Shown: positions 51,773-62,895, numbered from the stretch's first letter. The stretch is 64,000 nt of DNA from Mycolicibacterium peregrinum (GCF_001665785.1 NZ_LZSO01000012.1:1-64000), one strand, 5' to 3'. Numbers and translations are program-made. Notes: generated by a model not told the origin, from the sequence alone.

Positions 51773-52213
51773 TCAACCCCCTTCGCCGGGGATCTGCTCA
51801 CGACGCAGCACCGCGGCCAGCAGCCCCATACCACCCACCAGCGACGCCAACAGGGGAGCGAACGTCGGAGGACCGGATTCGAGGTTGTAACGCGTCACCC
51901 CGCCTGGGCGCTGCCGGACTCCCCGCAGATGCAGATACGTCCCCTGCAGGCCGTTGGCGACGATCAGGGCGCTGGCGGCGGGAAGCACAGTGTGCGCGGC
52001 CCGGGGGGAGAAGAACGACGCTACCCCGGCCGGCACGGCGGTCGGGACGATGAACACCGGCCAGTACATCATCCGGTTGCCGAAGCTGGCCGCATCGTGA
52101 GACAGATAGATCTCGGCGGTGGTGATGGCAGCGCCTGCGGCGGTGAGCACCGACAACGTGCGTTCGAAGCGGCCGGTGCGAACCGCCCGCAGGGCGGCCG
52201 CGACAAGGTTCAT
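51773..52213 (-). CDS. Small membrane protein, unknown function
   Basis: A 146-aa protein with four predicted membrane segments (about 18-36, 49-68, 75-95 and 118-138) and a conserved-looking loop HLRGVRQRPGGVTRYNLESGPP. I do not recognise a named family. The start overlaps the end of the thiamine-diphosphate enzyme gene by 4 bases, and its end lies 6 bases before the dehydrogenase subunit-3 gene. It is therefore part of the operon and may anchor the soluble GMC/subunit-3 pair to the membrane. That is inference from position. Confidence 0.78.
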   Translation of the reverse strand: MNLVAAALRAVRTGRFERTLSVLTAAGAAITTAEIYLSHDAASFGNRMMYWPVFIVPTAVPAGVASFFSPRAAHTVLPAASALIVANGLQGTYLHLRGVRQRPGGVTRYNLESGPPTFAPLLASLVGGMGLLAAVLRREQIPGEGG

Positions 52214-54009
52214 GACCGGTCCTGCTTCTCATGCGGAAGGTACTGCTGCAGTTTCTGTTTGACGCCCTGCTTGATGAAACCCTTGGCGTCTTCGTCCCCA
52301 CCGATCACCGCCTCGACCAGGGACTTGGCCTGGTCATAGGTGGCGTGCGGCGGGATCGGCGGGACGTCGGGATCACACCGCACATCGAGCACGGTGGGGC
52401 GGTCGGCGCCGAGAGCCTGATCCCAGGCGCCGCCGAGCGCGTCGGGATCGTCGATGTTGGTGCCGTGCAGGCCGAGGCTGCGGGCGAACGCGGCGTAGTC
52501 CACGTCCGGAAGGTCCTGGGATTGCGGAAACTTGGGGGAGTTCTGCATTGCCCGCATTTCCCAGGTGACCTGGTTGAGATCGTTGTTGTGCAGCACTGCG
52601 ATGACCAAGCGGGGATCAGCCCACTGGTGCCAGTACTTGGCGATGGTGATGAGCTCGGCCATACCGTTCATCTGCATGGCTCCGTCGCCGACGAACGCGA
52701 TGGCCGGACGCTCAGGGTGAGCCCACTTCGCACCGATGGCATACGGCACACCGGGCCCCATGGTGGCCAGCGTGCCCGAGAGTGAACCACGAACTCCGGC
52801 CGGGAATTTGACGTGCCGGGCATACCAGTTCGCCGCCGAGCCGGAATCGGCCGTGACGATGGCGTCGGACGGAATGCGTTGGGAGAATTCCCAGAAGATC
52901 CGCATCGGGTTGACCGGGTCGGCACTCGTCATCGCCGTTCGTTGCACCGTGGTCCACCAACTGGAGACGTGGTCCTCGACGTGCTCGCGCCACGAACGGT
53001 CGGATTGGCGGCGCAGCAACGGGATCAAGGCCTGCAGCGTCGCCTTGGCGTCGCCGACGAGGTTGAGCTCGTAGGGATAGCGCATGCCGATCCATGCACC
53101 GGAGCGATCGATCTGGACTGCGCGCGCCTGGTCCAGATCCGGCAGGAACTGGGTGTAGGGAAAGTTGGACCCGACGGTGAGCAGGGTGTCGCAGTGCGAC
53201 ATGAGATACCAGCTGGCCGTGGTTCCCAGCAGACCGATGGAGCCTGTGACCCACGGAAGATCGTCAGGAAGAACATCCTTTCCCAACAGTGCTTTTGCCG
53301 CGCCCGCGCCCAGCAGGTCGGCCACTTCGGTGAGTTCGGCCTCGCAGCCACGTGCACCTTGACCCACCAGCATCGCCGGCTTGCTGCCAGAGTTGAGCAG
53401 GTCGGCCGCTTGGCGCACCGCATCCTCGTCGGGAGTGACTCGCGATGCGGACATGCCCATGCTGGAGGGGACTTGTTTGAAAGCATGTGCGGGCGGCTGG
53501 TATTCGAGATCGAACACGTCGGAGGGCACGATGATGCCGGTCGGAGATTTGGCGCTGAGGGCGATGCGGATGGCACGGTCGATCAGGTTCGGCAACTGCT
53601 GTGGAACGGTGCACATCTGGATGTAATCACTGCAGACGTCCTTGTACAGGCTGAGCAGATCGATCTCCTGCTGGTAGGAGCCGCCCATGGCTGAGCGCTC
53701 GGTTTGGCCGACGATGGCCACCACCGGGACATGGTCGAGTTTGGCGTCGTACAGGCCGTTGAGCAGGTGCACCGCGCCAGGCCCACTGGTCGCGACGCAC
53801 ACTCCCACCTGCCCGGAGAACTTGGCGAACCCGACTGCTTCGAATGCGGCCATCTCCTCGTGGCGGGCCTGCACGAACTGTGGTTGGTTCTCCGCGCGTT
53901 GCCACGCCGCCAGAAGACCGTTGATCCCATCGCCTGGATAACCGAAGACCTGCGATATTCCCCACTCGCGTAAGCGGGCCAACAGGACGTCGCCAACTGT
54001 GTCAGACAT
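52210..54009 (-). CDS. Thiamine-diphosphate-dependent enzyme (pyruvate oxidase/decarboxylase-like)
   Basis: A 599-aa enzyme with the three-domain plan of pyruvate oxidase and acetolactate synthase. The N-terminal PYR domain has [15 protein letters not shown] and the catalytic Glu in [11 protein letters not shown]. The central FAD/DHS-like domain is about 190-335. The PP domain has [20 protein letters not shown] to [11 protein letters not shown], the thiamine-diphosphate motif. It could oxidise or decarboxylate pyruvate or a related 2-oxoacid. ATG 54009 follows AAAGGAG. It overlaps the upstream SDR gene by 8 bases and the downstream membrane-protein gene by 4. Exact reaction open. Confidence 0.9.
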   Translation of the reverse strand: MSDTVGDVLLARLREWGISQVFGYPGDGINGLLAAWQRAENQPQFVQARHEEMAAFEAVGFAKFSGQVGVCVATSGPGAVHLLNGLYDAKLDHVPVVAIVGQTERSAMGGSYQQEIDLLSLYKDVCSDYIQMCTVPQQLPNLIDRAIRIALSAKSPTGIIVPSDVFDLEYQPPAHAFKQVPSSMGMSASRVTPDEDAVRQAADLLNSGSKPAMLVGQGARGCEAELTEVADLLGAGAAKALLGKDVLPDDLPWVTGSIGLLGTTASWYLMSHCDTLLTVGSNFPYTQFLPDLDQARAVQIDRSGAWIGMRYPYELNLVGDAKATLQALIPLLRRQSDRSWREHVEDHVSSWWTTVQRTAMTSADPVNPMRIFWEFSQRIPSDAIVTADSGSAANWYARHVKFPAGVRGSLSGTLATMGPGVPYAIGAKWAHPERPAIAFVGDGAMQMNGMAELITIAKYWHQWADPRLVIAVLHNNDLNQVTWEMRAMQNSPKFPQSQDLPDVDYAAFARSLGLHGTNIDDPDALGGAWDQALGADRPTVLDVRCDPDVPPIPPHATYDQAKSLVEAVIGGDEDAKGFIKQGVKQKLQQYLPHEKQDRS

Positions 54010-55057
54010 GAGCACTCCTTTGATCGGATTCGTTGAGGTGTCGAAGGTTCCAGCCCGCCGCGGCCACCGCGGCCGCACCGGCGGCCACGGCCCCGACAGG
54101 ACGCGCGTGCTGGGCGAGCCACTGCTGTGGTGAGCGCCGGTGTGCCCGGCTGTCGAAGGTTCCGTGCGCGCCGTGGTCGGTTCCGGCCGCATCGTCGAGC
54201 GGCGAGAAGAGATTGTCCGGCCGCTGGTCGTCGGCTGGTTCGTCGGTCTGTTGGCTGTCGTAACCGGTTCTGGCCAGGTATCTGTCCAGCAGGGCCGGCA
54301 TCAGCCGCTGACCCAGGATCGTGGCGGCGGTGCTGATTCCCGGCCAGTATTCTTTCCGCTTCGGATGGTCAGCTGCGAAAACGATTGCCGTCGCTGCGAT
54401 TTCGGGCTGGTAGATGGGTGGTACCGGCTGCGGCCGGTTCGGAAGCCGCGACCGCACCCAGGAGAACTGCGGCGTGTTCAAGGCGGGCATCTGCACCATG
54501 GTGACGTGAATGTGGCTGTACTCGTGCAGCAGTTCGGTGCGCAGTGACTCGGTGAAACCGTTGATGCCGTGCTTGGCGCCGCAGTATGCCGACTGCAGCG
54601 GTATCGACCGAACACTGAGGGCCGAGCCGACTTGGACGATCGTCCCGGCATCGCGGCGACGCATGCGAGCCAGTGCTGCCATCGTCCCGTACACGAATCC
54701 GAGGTAGGTGACCTCGGTGACCCGCCGGAACTCCTCGGGGGTGATGGTGGCGAACGGCGCGAACACCGAACAGAACGCGGAGTTGACCCAGACGTCGATG
54801 GACCCGAAAGCCTCCTCGGCCCGGGCTGCCGCCGCGTCGACCTGGGCGGGATCGGACACGTCGGTGACGATGGGAATGGCTTTTCCGCCGGACTTTTCGA
54901 CTTCCTCGGCGGCGGCGGCCAGGCCCGCGGCGCCGCGGGCCACCAGCGCGACGCGGTCGCCCCGAGCGCCGAATGCCCGCGCTGCCGCGCGGCCGACGCC
55001 GGCGCTGGCCCCGGTGATCACGACGGTGCGAGGCGATCGAGATGATCTGGTGGACAC
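54002..55057 (-). CDS. Short-chain dehydrogenase/reductase with C-terminal membrane anchor
   Basis: A 351-aa protein. The SDR domain (about 1-250) has the NAD(P) motif [12 protein letters not shown] and catalytic Ser in [13 protein letters not shown] with YCGAKHG (Tyr-x3-Lys). After about residue 260 comes a hydrophilic linker and a C-terminal hydrophobic segment ([16 protein letters not shown]) that may tether it to the membrane. This long SDR type is common in actinobacterial stress clusters. The GTG at 55057 follows AAAGGAG. Its 5' end overlaps the GH15 gene by 40 bases. Substrate unknown. Confidence 0.88.
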   Translation of the reverse strand: MSTRSSRSPRTVVITGASAGVGRAAARAFGARGDRVALVARGAAGLAAAAEEVEKSGGKAIPIVTDVSDPAQVDAAAARAEEAFGSIDVWVNSAFCSVFAPFATITPEEFRRVTEVTYLGFVYGTMAALARMRRRDAGTIVQVGSALSVRSIPLQSAYCGAKHGINGFTESLRTELLHEYSHIHVTMVQMPALNTPQFSWVRSRLPNRPQPVPPIYQPEIAATAIVFAADHPKRKEYWPGISTAATILGQRLMPALLDRYLARTGYDSQQTDEPADDQRPDNLFSPLDDAAGTDHGAHGTFDSRAHRRSPQQWLAQHARPVGAVAAGAAAVAAAGWNLRHLNESDQRSAHV

Positions 55058-56823
55058 GGTGACTCCTTTCTGTGAATGGCCGGACCATCTGCCAGCCGTA
55101 GCGAGGATTCGAGGAGCTGCGCGTGCGCGAAGGCCTGCGGGATGTTGCCGCGAAGCTGGTGTTCGGCCACGTCGTACTCCTCGCACAACAGCGCCGGGGG
55201 CCCACAGGCCGCGCGGTTGCGTTCGAAGTAGCGTCCGGCGGTCACCGCATTGCCCAGCTGGTGGTGGGCGACGGCAGTCCAGAAGCCGCACAACACAAAT
55301 GCACCCTCGGTGTCGGCCAGCGGGCGATCGTCATGGCGGAAGCGGTAGACGAAGCCGTCGTCGGTGAGTTCGGAGGTGATCGCGCTCAGCGTGCCGACGC
55401 TGCGGGGGTCGTCCACCGGTATCGCGCCGCGGATCGCGGCGATCAGCAGCGCCGCGTCCACTCGCGGATCGTCGGGTGCACGTTGCCAGCGGCCGCTCGG
55501 ATGCTGGCAGTCCACGCAGCTCGCGAGAATTACATCGGCCAGAGATTCGGCCGAGTCGGCTTCGGACCCCCGGACGTAGGGCGCGACCGCCCGTAGTCCT
55601 GCCACGCACGCCAGGCGTGAGTGCGCCCACCGCTGCGTCTCGATCTCCCAGATACCGGCATCCGGTTCATGCCACCGCGATCCGATGGCGGCGATCGCTG
55701 CACTGACGGCGCGAAGAATCGGCCCGTCGATGTGACCGTGGCGGGCCGATGCGGCGAACAACAACAGCGCCTCGCCGAAGATGTCCAACTGGAACTGATT
55801 GTGGGCGCGGTTTCCGAGAACGTCGGAACCGCCGGGGTATCCAGGAAGCCGCAGCGAGCGTTCGTCGGGGACGGGTCCGCCGTTGATGGTGTACACCGGT
55901 TTGAGTTCCGCGCCGTCGGCGAGCAACCGCCGGGCCACGAAGCCCACCGCATCGTCGAGCAGGGGATGTGCGGCATCCACGGCGGCAGCCTGGCCGACGT
56001 AGCACTGATCGCGAATCCATACATAGCGGTAGTCGTAATTGCGGCCGGCGTCTGCGCGTTCGGGCAGGCTCATCGTCGCTGCCGCGACCGTTCCGCTGCC
56101 AGGAGCGGTCATACCTCTCAACACCGCGTACGAGTGCCGGGCATCACGAGGGGCGATGCTGGTGCTGAGGTTGGGAACTTCAGTGCGCCAATGAGTCTCG
56201 GTGCGCCTCCACAACACATCTGGATCGGCCGGCGGCCCGACAGGCCCAGGCGCCGACAGCTCGGCGACGATGTCGACACACTCGCCCTCGGGAACGTGGA
56301 GCCGGGCGTTCAGGGCGAGCCCGTGGTCGCGAGACACTGTGGCGCGGGGCAGTCCGGACAGCCGCATCTGCAACTGTCCGACCATGGCATGCCAGCGGTC
56401 CTCGTGGTCGCGGACGAGATGTGTCATGGCCCGCTGCCCGAAGCGGGCCGCCGGTGAGAACACCGCCTCCGCGTGGGCGTCCCCGCGGACCGCCGTGAGC
56501 CTGCGCAGCAGAACCGCTCGCCGTGCGTCACCGGGAAAGGCGAGGGCTTCGCGGCACTCGATGATGCTGTCGCGGGTCACCCAGCGGGATCGCCAGATCA
56601 GGCTGCCTTCTTCGTAATGTCCACCCCAGACGAACTGTTCGGTGGGAGTTATCGCGAAAACGCTGCGTCCGCCGATCAGGGACGCGAACACCGCGTCGTC
56701 GTCCCATCCGGGTGCGCACATCCAGCACACATCGCCACTCGGTCCGATCAGGGCCCCACGATGTCCGTCGGCCAACAATGCGTACTCCCGCAACACGTGC
56801 GGTTCGTAAATTCGCCCGGTCAT
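55018..56823 (-). CDS. Glycoside hydrolase family 15 protein (trehalase/glucoamylase-like)
   Basis: A 601-aa protein. The N-terminal beta-domain ([21 protein letters not shown], about 4-25) and the C-terminal (alpha/alpha)6 barrel are those of GH15 glucoamylase/trehalase proteins. Catalytic-region blocks are [31 protein letters not shown] (acid glutamate) and [24 protein letters not shown] (base glutamate region). In mycobacteria such enzymes act on trehalose or alpha-glucans. The ATG at 56823 overlaps the upstream membrane-protein gene by 4 bases. The 3' end overlaps the SDR start by 40 bases. Confidence 0.9.
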   Translation of the reverse strand: MTGRIYEPHVLREYALLADGHRGALIGPSGDVCWMCAPGWDDDAVFASLIGGRSVFAITPTEQFVWGGHYEEGSLIWRSRWVTRDSIIECREALAFPGDARRAVLLRRLTAVRGDAHAEAVFSPAARFGQRAMTHLVRDHEDRWHAMVGQLQMRLSGLPRATVSRDHGLALNARLHVPEGECVDIVAELSAPGPVGPPADPDVLWRRTETHWRTEVPNLSTSIAPRDARHSYAVLRGMTAPGSGTVAAATMSLPERADAGRNYDYRYVWIRDQCYVGQAAAVDAAHPLLDDAVGFVARRLLADGAELKPVYTINGGPVPDERSLRLPGYPGGSDVLGNRAHNQFQLDIFGEALLLFAASARHGHIDGPILRAVSAAIAAIGSRWHEPDAGIWEIETQRWAHSRLACVAGLRAVAPYVRGSEADSAESLADVILASCVDCQHPSGRWQRAPDDPRVDAALLIAAIRGAIPVDDPRSVGTLSAITSELTDDGFVYRFRHDDRPLADTEGAFVLCGFWTAVAHHQLGNAVTAGRYFERNRAACGPPALLCEEYDVAEHQLRGNIPQAFAHAQLLESSLRLADGPAIHRKESPCPPDHLDRLAPS

Positions 56824-57320
56824 GTCCGGTGTCCAGAGGCGCCGCGTGGGGTGCCGGACGCGTTCCGCCGAGGAATCCAGGCCGGTCCGCCGATGCGGTC
56901 TGGTATCAGCCACATTCCGACCGCGATGTGATAACAGAACAGAAGGGCCCACAGCAGGATCGCGGCGTTGGTGAGCGCCAGCGGCCCAGGCTGGTGGTGG
57001 GCGGCTGCGACCGCCGAGATGATCACCAAGAACAACGACGCGGTGGCGAGTGCTGCGCTGAAGTACATGGCAACGCGTCGCCACACCGACGCGACCGCGG
57101 CCGCGATCCCGATGGCGAGCAGGGTTCCGCTCAACGCAGGGGTCAGCGGAAGCCACGACGGTCCGAGGTAAGCGTCGAGCAGTCCGAGGATTCCGATGGC
57201 GATTGCAGGTAGAGCCTCCGCGCGCAACATCCAGCGCGCCTGACGCCAGTGCGACGGATTCAGGCTCACCCGGCGCAGCCGTCCCACGTCGGCTGTTGCA
57301 CTGCGAAGATCTCGCGCCAT
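56820..57320 (-). CDS. DUF4383-like membrane protein
   Basis: A 166-aa protein with four predicted membrane helices (about 35-52, 60-80, 88-108, 118-138). It resembles DUF4383-type proteins in helix order and in the HIAVGMWLIPDRIGGPAW C-terminal part, but I am not certain of the family. The ATG at 57320 is preceded by GGAGGG at short spacing. It is the first gene of a seven- to eight-gene minus-strand operon running to 48300. Its upstream region is shared with the divergent marR gene and holds two dyads, so MarR may control the whole operon. Confidence 0.72.
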   Translation of the reverse strand: MARDLRSATADVGRLRRVSLNPSHWRQARWMLRAEALPAIAIGILGLLDAYLGPSWLPLTPALSGTLLAIGIAAAVASVWRRVAMYFSAALATASLFLVIISAVAAAHHQPGPLALTNAAILLWALLFCYHIAVGMWLIPDRIGGPAWIPRRNASGTPRGASGHRT

Positions 57321-57392
57321 TGCCCTCCGCTTCGAGTAGTGGGTGGGGATAGCGAAAGGGTTTCCACTGCCGCGGTGGTCCAAACCGGCAAG

Positions 57393-57423
57393 TTGTGCGG
57401 GCCACACAATTTGCGAACTGCAA
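57393..57423. promoter_or_regulatory. Two tandem dyads in the marR divergent promoter region
   Basis: TTGTG-N7-CACAA (57393-57409, 14 of 17 positions symmetric) is directly followed by TTGC-N5-GCAA (57411-57423). They lie 35-65 bases upstream of the MarR start and about 75-100 upstream of the divergent membrane-protein gene. Dimeric MarR proteins bind dyads of this size, so these are candidate operators for both directions. Confidence 0.6.
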
Positions 57424-57457
57424 GTACGCTGTGCGGATAGTGAAAGCCGACTCCTCG

Positions 57458-57943
57458 ATGACCGACCCCCGCGAGGTGGAAGACGCCGACGACTACGCCG
57501 TGCGGCTCGAACGCGCCACCCGCGGCCTCCTCGCGGTCAACGTCATGGCTCTCGAGCATTTCGAGAAACGCATCGGACTGTCCTCGCTGCGCGCACTGCA
57601 ATCGTTGGGACGGATGGGTCCGTGCCTGGTCAGCGAGCTGGCTCAAGATCTCCAGGTGGCTGTATCGACGGCAAGCCGTCTCGCCGACCGGCTGGCCGAG
57701 GCCGGGCTGATCAGCCGGGGCGTCTCCCCGCAGAACCGCCGGGCCACTCGGCTGGATCTGACCGACGACGGCCGAGCCATCCTGCAGGATCTCGTCGCTC
57801 ATCGTGTCGCGCTGTTCCGGGACGTGACCGCGGCTATCGGGCGCCGCGAGCGCGACGACCTTCTCCGCGGCGCGACCGTCTTCACCGCGGCGTTCCGTGA
57901 GCTGGCCGACAGCGACAAGCCGGACGTGGCCGACCGGGCGTGA
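57458..57943 (+). CDS. MarR-family transcriptional regulator
   Basis: A winged-helix regulator of about 161 aa. The HTH is in SSLRALQSLGRMGPCLVSELAQDLQVAVSTASRLADRLAEAGL (about 42-85). The wing carries RGVSPQNRRATRLDLTDDGR, with the DxRxxR-like arginines. It probably represses the divergent dehydrogenase/GH15 operon and itself in response to a small ligand or oxidant; no cysteine suggests thiol sensing. The ATG at 57458 fits family N-termini; the reading frame is open further upstream, but through the operator dyads. Confidence 0.88.
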   Translation: MTDPREVEDADDYAVRLERATRGLLAVNVMALEHFEKRIGLSSLRALQSLGRMGPCLVSELAQDLQVAVSTASRLADRLAEAGLISRGVSPQNRRATRLDLTDDGRAILQDLVAHRVALFRDVTAAIGRRERDDLLRGATVFTAAFRELADSDKPDVADRA

Positions 57944-58030
57944 GCCTGTTGCGACGCAGGTTTCGGCCGGCGGCGACCGGGTAATGCACTGAGCTGACCG
58001 GATACCGAGACGGCTGGAGGGATGCTGCCC

Positions 58031-58894
58031 ATGACGGCGATCACCGCATATCGCGGTCCGCTTCGATCGATCGACCTGCACGTCGAGGACACCGGCGGTG
58101 ACGGCCGGCCTGTGGTGTTGATCCATGGCTGGCCACTCACCGGGGAGTCCTGGGCTCCACAGGTCGAGGCGCTGGCAGCGGCCGGCTACCGGGTGATCAC
58201 CTATGACCGCCGAGGTTTCGGTCGCAGCGACACATCGTTGGTGGGATACACCTACGAATCCCTATCGGATGACCTGTCGGCACTGATGGAGGAAATGGAC
58301 CTGCATGATGCGACACTGGTCGGCTTCTCGATGGGTGGGGGAGAAGTGGCCAGCTATTGCGCCCGCAAAGGCACCGCACGGGTCCGCAGTGCGGTGTTTG
58401 CGTCGTCGGTGACTCCCTACATGCTGCATTCTCGCGACAATCCCGCCGGGCCGCTGGGTAAGGCGGAGGCGGCCCAGATGGCGATGTCATTGACGAAGAA
58501 CCAGGATGCCTTCTACGACCAGTTGATGACCGACGTCTTCTCCGTCAACGGAGAACTGGTGATCAGCGAGGATCAACGCCGGCAGACGCTGGCGATGTGC
58601 GGTCAGGCCAACAAGCACGCCGCGCTCGCCTGTCTCACCGCCTTCGGCAATACCGACTTCCGCGAGGACCTGCCACGAGTCACGGTGCCCAGTCTGGTGA
58701 TTCACGGGGATGCCGACACAACTGTGCCGTTCGAGGGGGCCGGGCTACGCACCCACGAGGCATTGCGCGACAGCCGGCTTCACGTCATCGCCGGTGGGCC
58801 CCACGGAATCCCGATCAGCCATGCCGGAGAGTTCAACGACGTGCTGCTGTCGTTCCTCGCCGAGGAGTTCGGGGCGCATCGAGGGGTGCACTGA
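58031..58894 (+). CDS. Alpha/beta hydrolase (non-heme chloroperoxidase/esterase-like)
   Basis: A 287-aa alpha/beta hydrolase. The oxyanion region is VLIHGWPLTGESW. The nucleophile is Ser100 in VGFSMGGGEV, the acid Asp is in VIHGDADTTVPFE and the His is in GGPHGIPISHAGEF. The GFSMGG context and overall length match the cofactor-free haloperoxidase/perhydrolase group, which in vivo are usually esterases or lactonases. The ATG at 58031 is 9 bases after GGAGGG; ATG 58022 is too close to it. It follows marR by 87 bases and may share its control. Confidence 0.9.
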   Translation: MTAITAYRGPLRSIDLHVEDTGGDGRPVVLIHGWPLTGESWAPQVEALAAAGYRVITYDRRGFGRSDTSLVGYTYESLSDDLSALMEEMDLHDATLVGFSMGGGEVASYCARKGTARVRSAVFASSVTPYMLHSRDNPAGPLGKAEAAQMAMSLTKNQDAFYDQLMTDVFSVNGELVISEDQRRQTLAMCGQANKHAALACLTAFGNTDFREDLPRVTVPSLVIHGDADTTVPFEGAGLRTHEALRDSRLHVIAGGPHGIPISHAGEFNDVLLSFLAEEFGAHRGVH

Positions 58895-58895
58895 G

Positions 58896-59462
58896 TCAGT
58901 CGCGGCAACGCACGCCGCGCTCGAAGGTGCGGATGACGGCGGGTGCGGCCGCATGCTGCGGCATCAGGCCGTCCTTGGAGTCCTGACAGGCCCACATCAC
59001 CAGACCGTAGAGCGCGTGTTCGAGCCACTGGGTGCTCGACTCCGGATCGAACACACCGTCGGCCTGGCCGCGTTCGATCAGGCTGGTGAGATAGCTGTTG
59101 TCCGGCACCACCTCGGGTGGCAGGCCGCGGAGAACGTTCGGGTCGTCGAACAGGAACAGCAGTCGGTTGCCGACCGAGATCATCGCGTTGATGACGCGCC
59201 GCATGGCCTCGACCGCGCAGCCGTCCTCGGGTGCGGCAGCGGCCACGGCGTTGGTCACGACCTGTACGGAGTCGAGAATCGTCGCGTTGATCAGAGATTC
59301 CCGGTCGGGAAAGTAGCGGTGCACCGTGGTGCGGCCGACCCCGGCTGCCTTGGCGATATCGGGCAACGTCGCGGTCCGGTCGTCAGCTAGGACTGCGGCG
59401 GCGGCCTCGATGATCGCACCACGGGTGCGCGCCTGGGTGGCCGAGAGCTCGCCTGTGCTCAT
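58896..59462 (-). CDS. TetR-family transcriptional regulator of the mmpS-mmpL operon
   Basis: A 188-aa TetR repressor. The N-terminal HTH (about 10-55) reads RGAIIEAAAAVLADDRTATL, then IAKAAGVGRTTVHRYFPDRESL. The remaining helices form the ligand/dimer domain. It is the third gene of mmpS-mmpL-tetR (22 bases after mmpL), suggesting that it represses its own operon in response to a transported compound. A dyad upstream of mmpS (62896-62918) is the likely operator. ATG 59462 gives the standard short N-terminal arm. Confidence 0.88.
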   Translation of the reverse strand: MSTGELSATQARTRGAIIEAAAAVLADDRTATLPDIAKAAGVGRTTVHRYFPDRESLINATILDSVQVVTNAVAAAAPEDGCAVEAMRRVINAMISVGNRLLFLFDDPNVLRGLPPEVVPDNSYLTSLIERGQADGVFDPESSTQWLEHALYGLVMWACQDSKDGLMPQHAAAPAVIRTFERGVRCRD

Positions 59463-59484
59463 GCGTCGATGGTATCGACGCGGG

Positions 59485-62361
59485 TCACGACATTCTCGGC
59501 ACCGGTATCGGTGTGGTCCGATCGGAAAGGAAACGCGCCGGACGTTGCCGCACCGGCAGTGGCCACCAGAACCAGCGACCGAGGATCGCGGCAATTGTGG
59601 GAGTCATCAGCGAGCGAACGACGAGGGTGTCGAACAGCAGGCCCAGACCGATGGTGGTGCCGCCCTGGCCGATCGCGATCAGATCACTGGTGGCCATCGA
59701 AGCCATGGTGAAGGCGAACACGAGGCCGGCCGCGGTGACCACGCCGCCCGTGGCGCCCATGGCCCGGATGATGCCGGTGTTGATGCCCGCGCTGACCTCC
59801 TCCTTCATCCGTGAGACCACCAGCAGGTTGTAGTCGGATCCCACCGCCAGCAGGATGATGACCGAGAACGCCAGCGTCATCCAGTGCAGATCGATTCCGA
59901 GCAGATACTGCCACACCAGCACCGACAGGCCGAATGATGCTGCCAGAGAAAGGATCACGGTGCCGACGATCACGAATGACGCGATCAGGGCGCGGGTGAT
60001 CAACAGCATCACGATGAAGATCAACGTGATTGCGCCGCAGGCCGAGATCAGCAGATCCCACTGGGCGCCGACCTGGATGTCCTTGTAGGTGGCCGCGGTT
60101 CCGCCGAGGTAGATCTTGGCGTCGGCCAGCGGCGTCGTCTTGATCGCCTCGCGCGCCGTCTTCAGGATCGGGTCGACGTGCGAAATACCTTCGGAGGTAG
60201 CCGGATCGACGTCATGGGTGATGATGAACTGCGCGGCCTGACCGTCCGGTGAGACCATCAGGTCAAGCCCGCGTTTGAAGTCCGGGTTGTCGAACGCCTC
60301 GGGCGGCAGGTAGAACGAGTCGTCGTTGCGCGCGTCGTCGAATGCCTGGCCCATCACGGATGCTGTGTCGGTCATCTTGCCGATCTGGTCGACCAGCCCG
60401 TTGAACGTGCTGAACATCGTCTTCATGGTGCCCTGCATCGACTTCGAGATGGCGATCATCGGCGGCAGTTGCGCCACCAGCTGCGGCATCAGCTGGTCCA
60501 TCTCGTTCATGTTCTTCACCGATTCCGACAGGGTCTCGGTCATGGTGTCGATGCCGTCGAGCCCGTCGAACAGTGAGCGCATGGACTGGCACATCGGGAT
60601 GTCGTAGCAGTGCGGTTCCCAGTACAGGTAGTTCCGCATCGGCCGCATGAAATCATCGAAATCAGCCATGTGATCCCGCATTTCGTTGGTACTGGCCTGC
60701 ATGTCGTTCATGCTTGCGGTGAGTTCGTGCGTGATGCCGGTCATCCGGTTCATCAGGCCCAGCATGTTCTCCATGATCACGATCATCCGGCCGAGATCAT
60801 CGGTCAGCGTGTTCATATCGCCCATGCGCTCACGGAGGAACTGCAGGTTCTCGGTCATCGACACCGATTGCATGCTCACCTGGAAGGGCACCGAGCTGTG
60901 CGCGATGGGACGGCCCAGCGGCCGGGTGATGCTCTGCACGCGGGCGACGCCGGGGACGCGGATCAGCTCACGGGCGATCTTGTCCAGCACGATCATGTCG
61001 GCCGGGTTGCGCAGGTCCCGTCCCGCATCCACGAGCAGCAGGTCTGGATTCATCCGGGCAGCCGTGAAATGTCTTTCGGCGGCGGCATATCCGACGTTGG
61101 ACGGCAGATCCTTGGGGATATAGAGCCGCTCGTTATAGGACGTCTTGTAGCCGGGCAGCGCCAGCAGTCCGACGAGCGCCACCGCGATGGCGGCGGCCAG
61201 AATCGGCACCGGCCAGCGCACCACCGAAGTGCCGAGCCTGCGCCACCCCCGCGAGCGGATCTCGCGCTTGGCGTCGAGCAGGCCGAACCGGCTGCCGACC
61301 ACCAGCATGGCCGGCGCGAGCGTGAGAGAGGCCAGCACCACCACGGACATGCCGATAGCGCTGGGGACACCCATGGAGCTGAAGTAGTTCAAGCGGGTGA
61401 AGTGCAGGCAGAGCATGGCGCCGGCCACGGTGAGACCGGAACCGAGGATGACGTGGCCGACACCGTGAAATGCGGTGTAATAGGCGTCTTCTCGTTCCTG
61501 GCCCTTTTGTCGGGCCTCCTGGTACCGACCGACGAGGAAGATGGCGTAGTCGGTTCCCGCCGCGATGGCCAACGAGGTCAGCAAGCTCACCGAGAAGGTC
61601 GACAAACCGAGCATCCCGGCATGGCCGATCGCGGCCACCACGCCACGCGCGGCCGACATCTCCAACAGCACCACGATCAGCATCAGCAGCATGGTGGCGA
61701 ACGACCGGTAGACGACGATCAGCATCACCGCGATCACCGCGATCGTGACGAAGGTGATCTTGACCATGCTCTTGTCGCCGGCCTCGTTCATGTCCGTGGT
61801 GAGCGGACCTTGGCCGGTGACATAGGCTTTCACGCCCGCAGGCGGGTGCGAGTCGTCGATGATCTTGCGTACTGCGGCGACCGATTCGTTGGCCAGCGTC
61901 TCGCCCTGGTTGCCTGCGAGGTTGACCTGGACGTAGGCGGCCTTGCCGTCGGTGCTCTGCGAGCCGGCAGCGGTGATCAGGTCGCCCCAGTAGTTCTGTA
62001 CGTGCTGAACGTGTTCGGTGTCGGCCTGCAGCGTGCGGACCAGCTCGTCGTAGTAGTGATGGGCTTCGGTGCCCAGCGGCTGGTCGCCCTCCAGCACCAC
62101 CATCGCGATGGTGTCCGAGTCGAATTGGTCGAAGCGCTCGCCGATCTTCTTCATCGCCACCAACGCCGGTGCGTCCTGTGGCGACAGCGACACGGCGTGC
62201 TCGTGTCCGACGACCTCGAGCTGGGGGACCAGCGCGTTCAGGACGACGACGAGGACGACCCACGCCAGGATGATGGGGATCGCGGCGACGCGGATGACGC
62301 GGGCGGCTCCCTTGTGGTTGTTGTCCTTGAGTTCTGAGCCGTGGTGCTCGTGGTTGCCCAT
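59485..62361 (-). CDS. MmpL-family RND transporter (MmpL4/MmpL5-like)
   Basis: A 958-aa inner-membrane RND transporter with 12 predicted helices, two large periplasmic domains and two five-helix blocks. The proton-relay Asp-Tyr pairs are visible in [12 protein letters not shown] (first block) and [12 protein letters not shown] (second block). The second periplasmic part contains a long Met-rich coiled-coil stretch (about residues 500-600: [20 protein letters not shown] region), as in MmpL4/5. MmpL4/5 with MmpS partners export mycobactin and carboxymycobactin and some drugs. The ATG overlaps the mmpS stop by one base. Linkage to metallophore genes in this window is suggestive, but the substrate is unproven. 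Confidence 0.92.
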   Translation of the reverse strand: MGNHEHHGSELKDNNHKGAARVIRVAAIPIILAWVVLVVVLNALVPQLEVVGHEHAVSLSPQDAPALVAMKKIGERFDQFDSDTIAMVVLEGDQPLGTEAHHYYDELVRTLQADTEHVQHVQNYWGDLITAAGSQSTDGKAAYVQVNLAGNQGETLANESVAAVRKIIDDSHPPAGVKAYVTGQGPLTTDMNEAGDKSMVKITFVTIAVIAVMLIVVYRSFATMLLMLIVVLLEMSAARGVVAAIGHAGMLGLSTFSVSLLTSLAIAAGTDYAIFLVGRYQEARQKGQEREDAYYTAFHGVGHVILGSGLTVAGAMLCLHFTRLNYFSSMGVPSAIGMSVVVLASLTLAPAMLVVGSRFGLLDAKREIRSRGWRRLGTSVVRWPVPILAAAIAVALVGLLALPGYKTSYNERLYIPKDLPSNVGYAAAERHFTAARMNPDLLLVDAGRDLRNPADMIVLDKIARELIRVPGVARVQSITRPLGRPIAHSSVPFQVSMQSVSMTENLQFLRERMGDMNTLTDDLGRMIVIMENMLGLMNRMTGITHELTASMNDMQASTNEMRDHMADFDDFMRPMRNYLYWEPHCYDIPMCQSMRSLFDGLDGIDTMTETLSESVKNMNEMDQLMPQLVAQLPPMIAISKSMQGTMKTMFSTFNGLVDQIGKMTDTASVMGQAFDDARNDDSFYLPPEAFDNPDFKRGLDLMVSPDGQAAQFIITHDVDPATSEGISHVDPILKTAREAIKTTPLADAKIYLGGTAATYKDIQVGAQWDLLISACGAITLIFIVMLLITRALIASFVIVGTVILSLAASFGLSVLVWQYLLGIDLHWMTLAFSVIILLAVGSDYNLLVVSRMKEEVSAGINTGIIRAMGATGGVVTAAGLVFAFTMASMATSDLIAIGQGGTTIGLGLLFDTLVVRSLMTPTIAAILGRWFWWPLPVRQRPARFLSDRTTPIPVPRMS

Positions 62362-62801
62362 CAGGCGGCCTTGTCCAGGCAGAAGGCCTGCGCGTCATGC
62401 TGGTTCACGGTCTGCTCGTCTCGGACTTCGCCGTTGACGACGATCCGGCAGCTGATCACTTCGCTATCTCCTTGGGCAACGACATTGGCAAACACCGTCG
62501 GCAGGGTGGTGACTACCTCGTGTCGCCACGGCAGCGACGTGAAGCTCTCGGTGTGGGGCTGGGCGTCGGCGTCGAGGTAGCTGACATGACCGCTGGTGCC
62601 GCTGGGCCCCTCGATCTCATAGATGACGCGCTTGGGGTTGAACTCGACGATGTCGTCCCCGGCCGACTGGCCCGGATCGGTGTTGATGTGGGTCCCGAAG
62701 ATGCCGTGCATCCGGTTCATCGCGAAGCCGCTGACGGCAAGCGCAGCCACCAGCACTATGGGAATCCAGAAGCGTTTGGCGAGCCGAAATAGCGTAGCCA
62801 C
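62361..62801 (-). CDS. MmpS-family accessory membrane protein
   Basis: A 146-aa protein with one N-terminal membrane anchor ([26 protein letters not shown]) and an extracytoplasmic beta-sandwich domain. That domain has two cysteines (ISCRIVV and AFCLDKAA) that can form the family disulfide. MmpS proteins assist their MmpL partner in export. The GTG at 62801 follows AGGTGG by eight bases and matches the family N-terminus (MxxLFRLxKRFWIPxV). The stop overlaps the mmpL start (TGATG). Confidence 0.92.
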   Translation of the reverse strand: MATLFRLAKRFWIPIVLVAALAVSGFAMNRMHGIFGTHINTDPGQSAGDDIVEFNPKRVIYEIEGPSGTSGHVSYLDADAQPHTESFTSLPWRHEVVTTLPTVFANVVAQGDSEVISCRIVVNGEVRDEQTVNQHDAQAFCLDKAA

Positions 62802-62895
62802 GGCAAAATCCACCTCTCCGGTTCGGCGCATGCCGACAGAAACCCCATCCGACCGCGTTTGATCGGCTGAACGTAACAGGCCCTTAGTGGATCGA

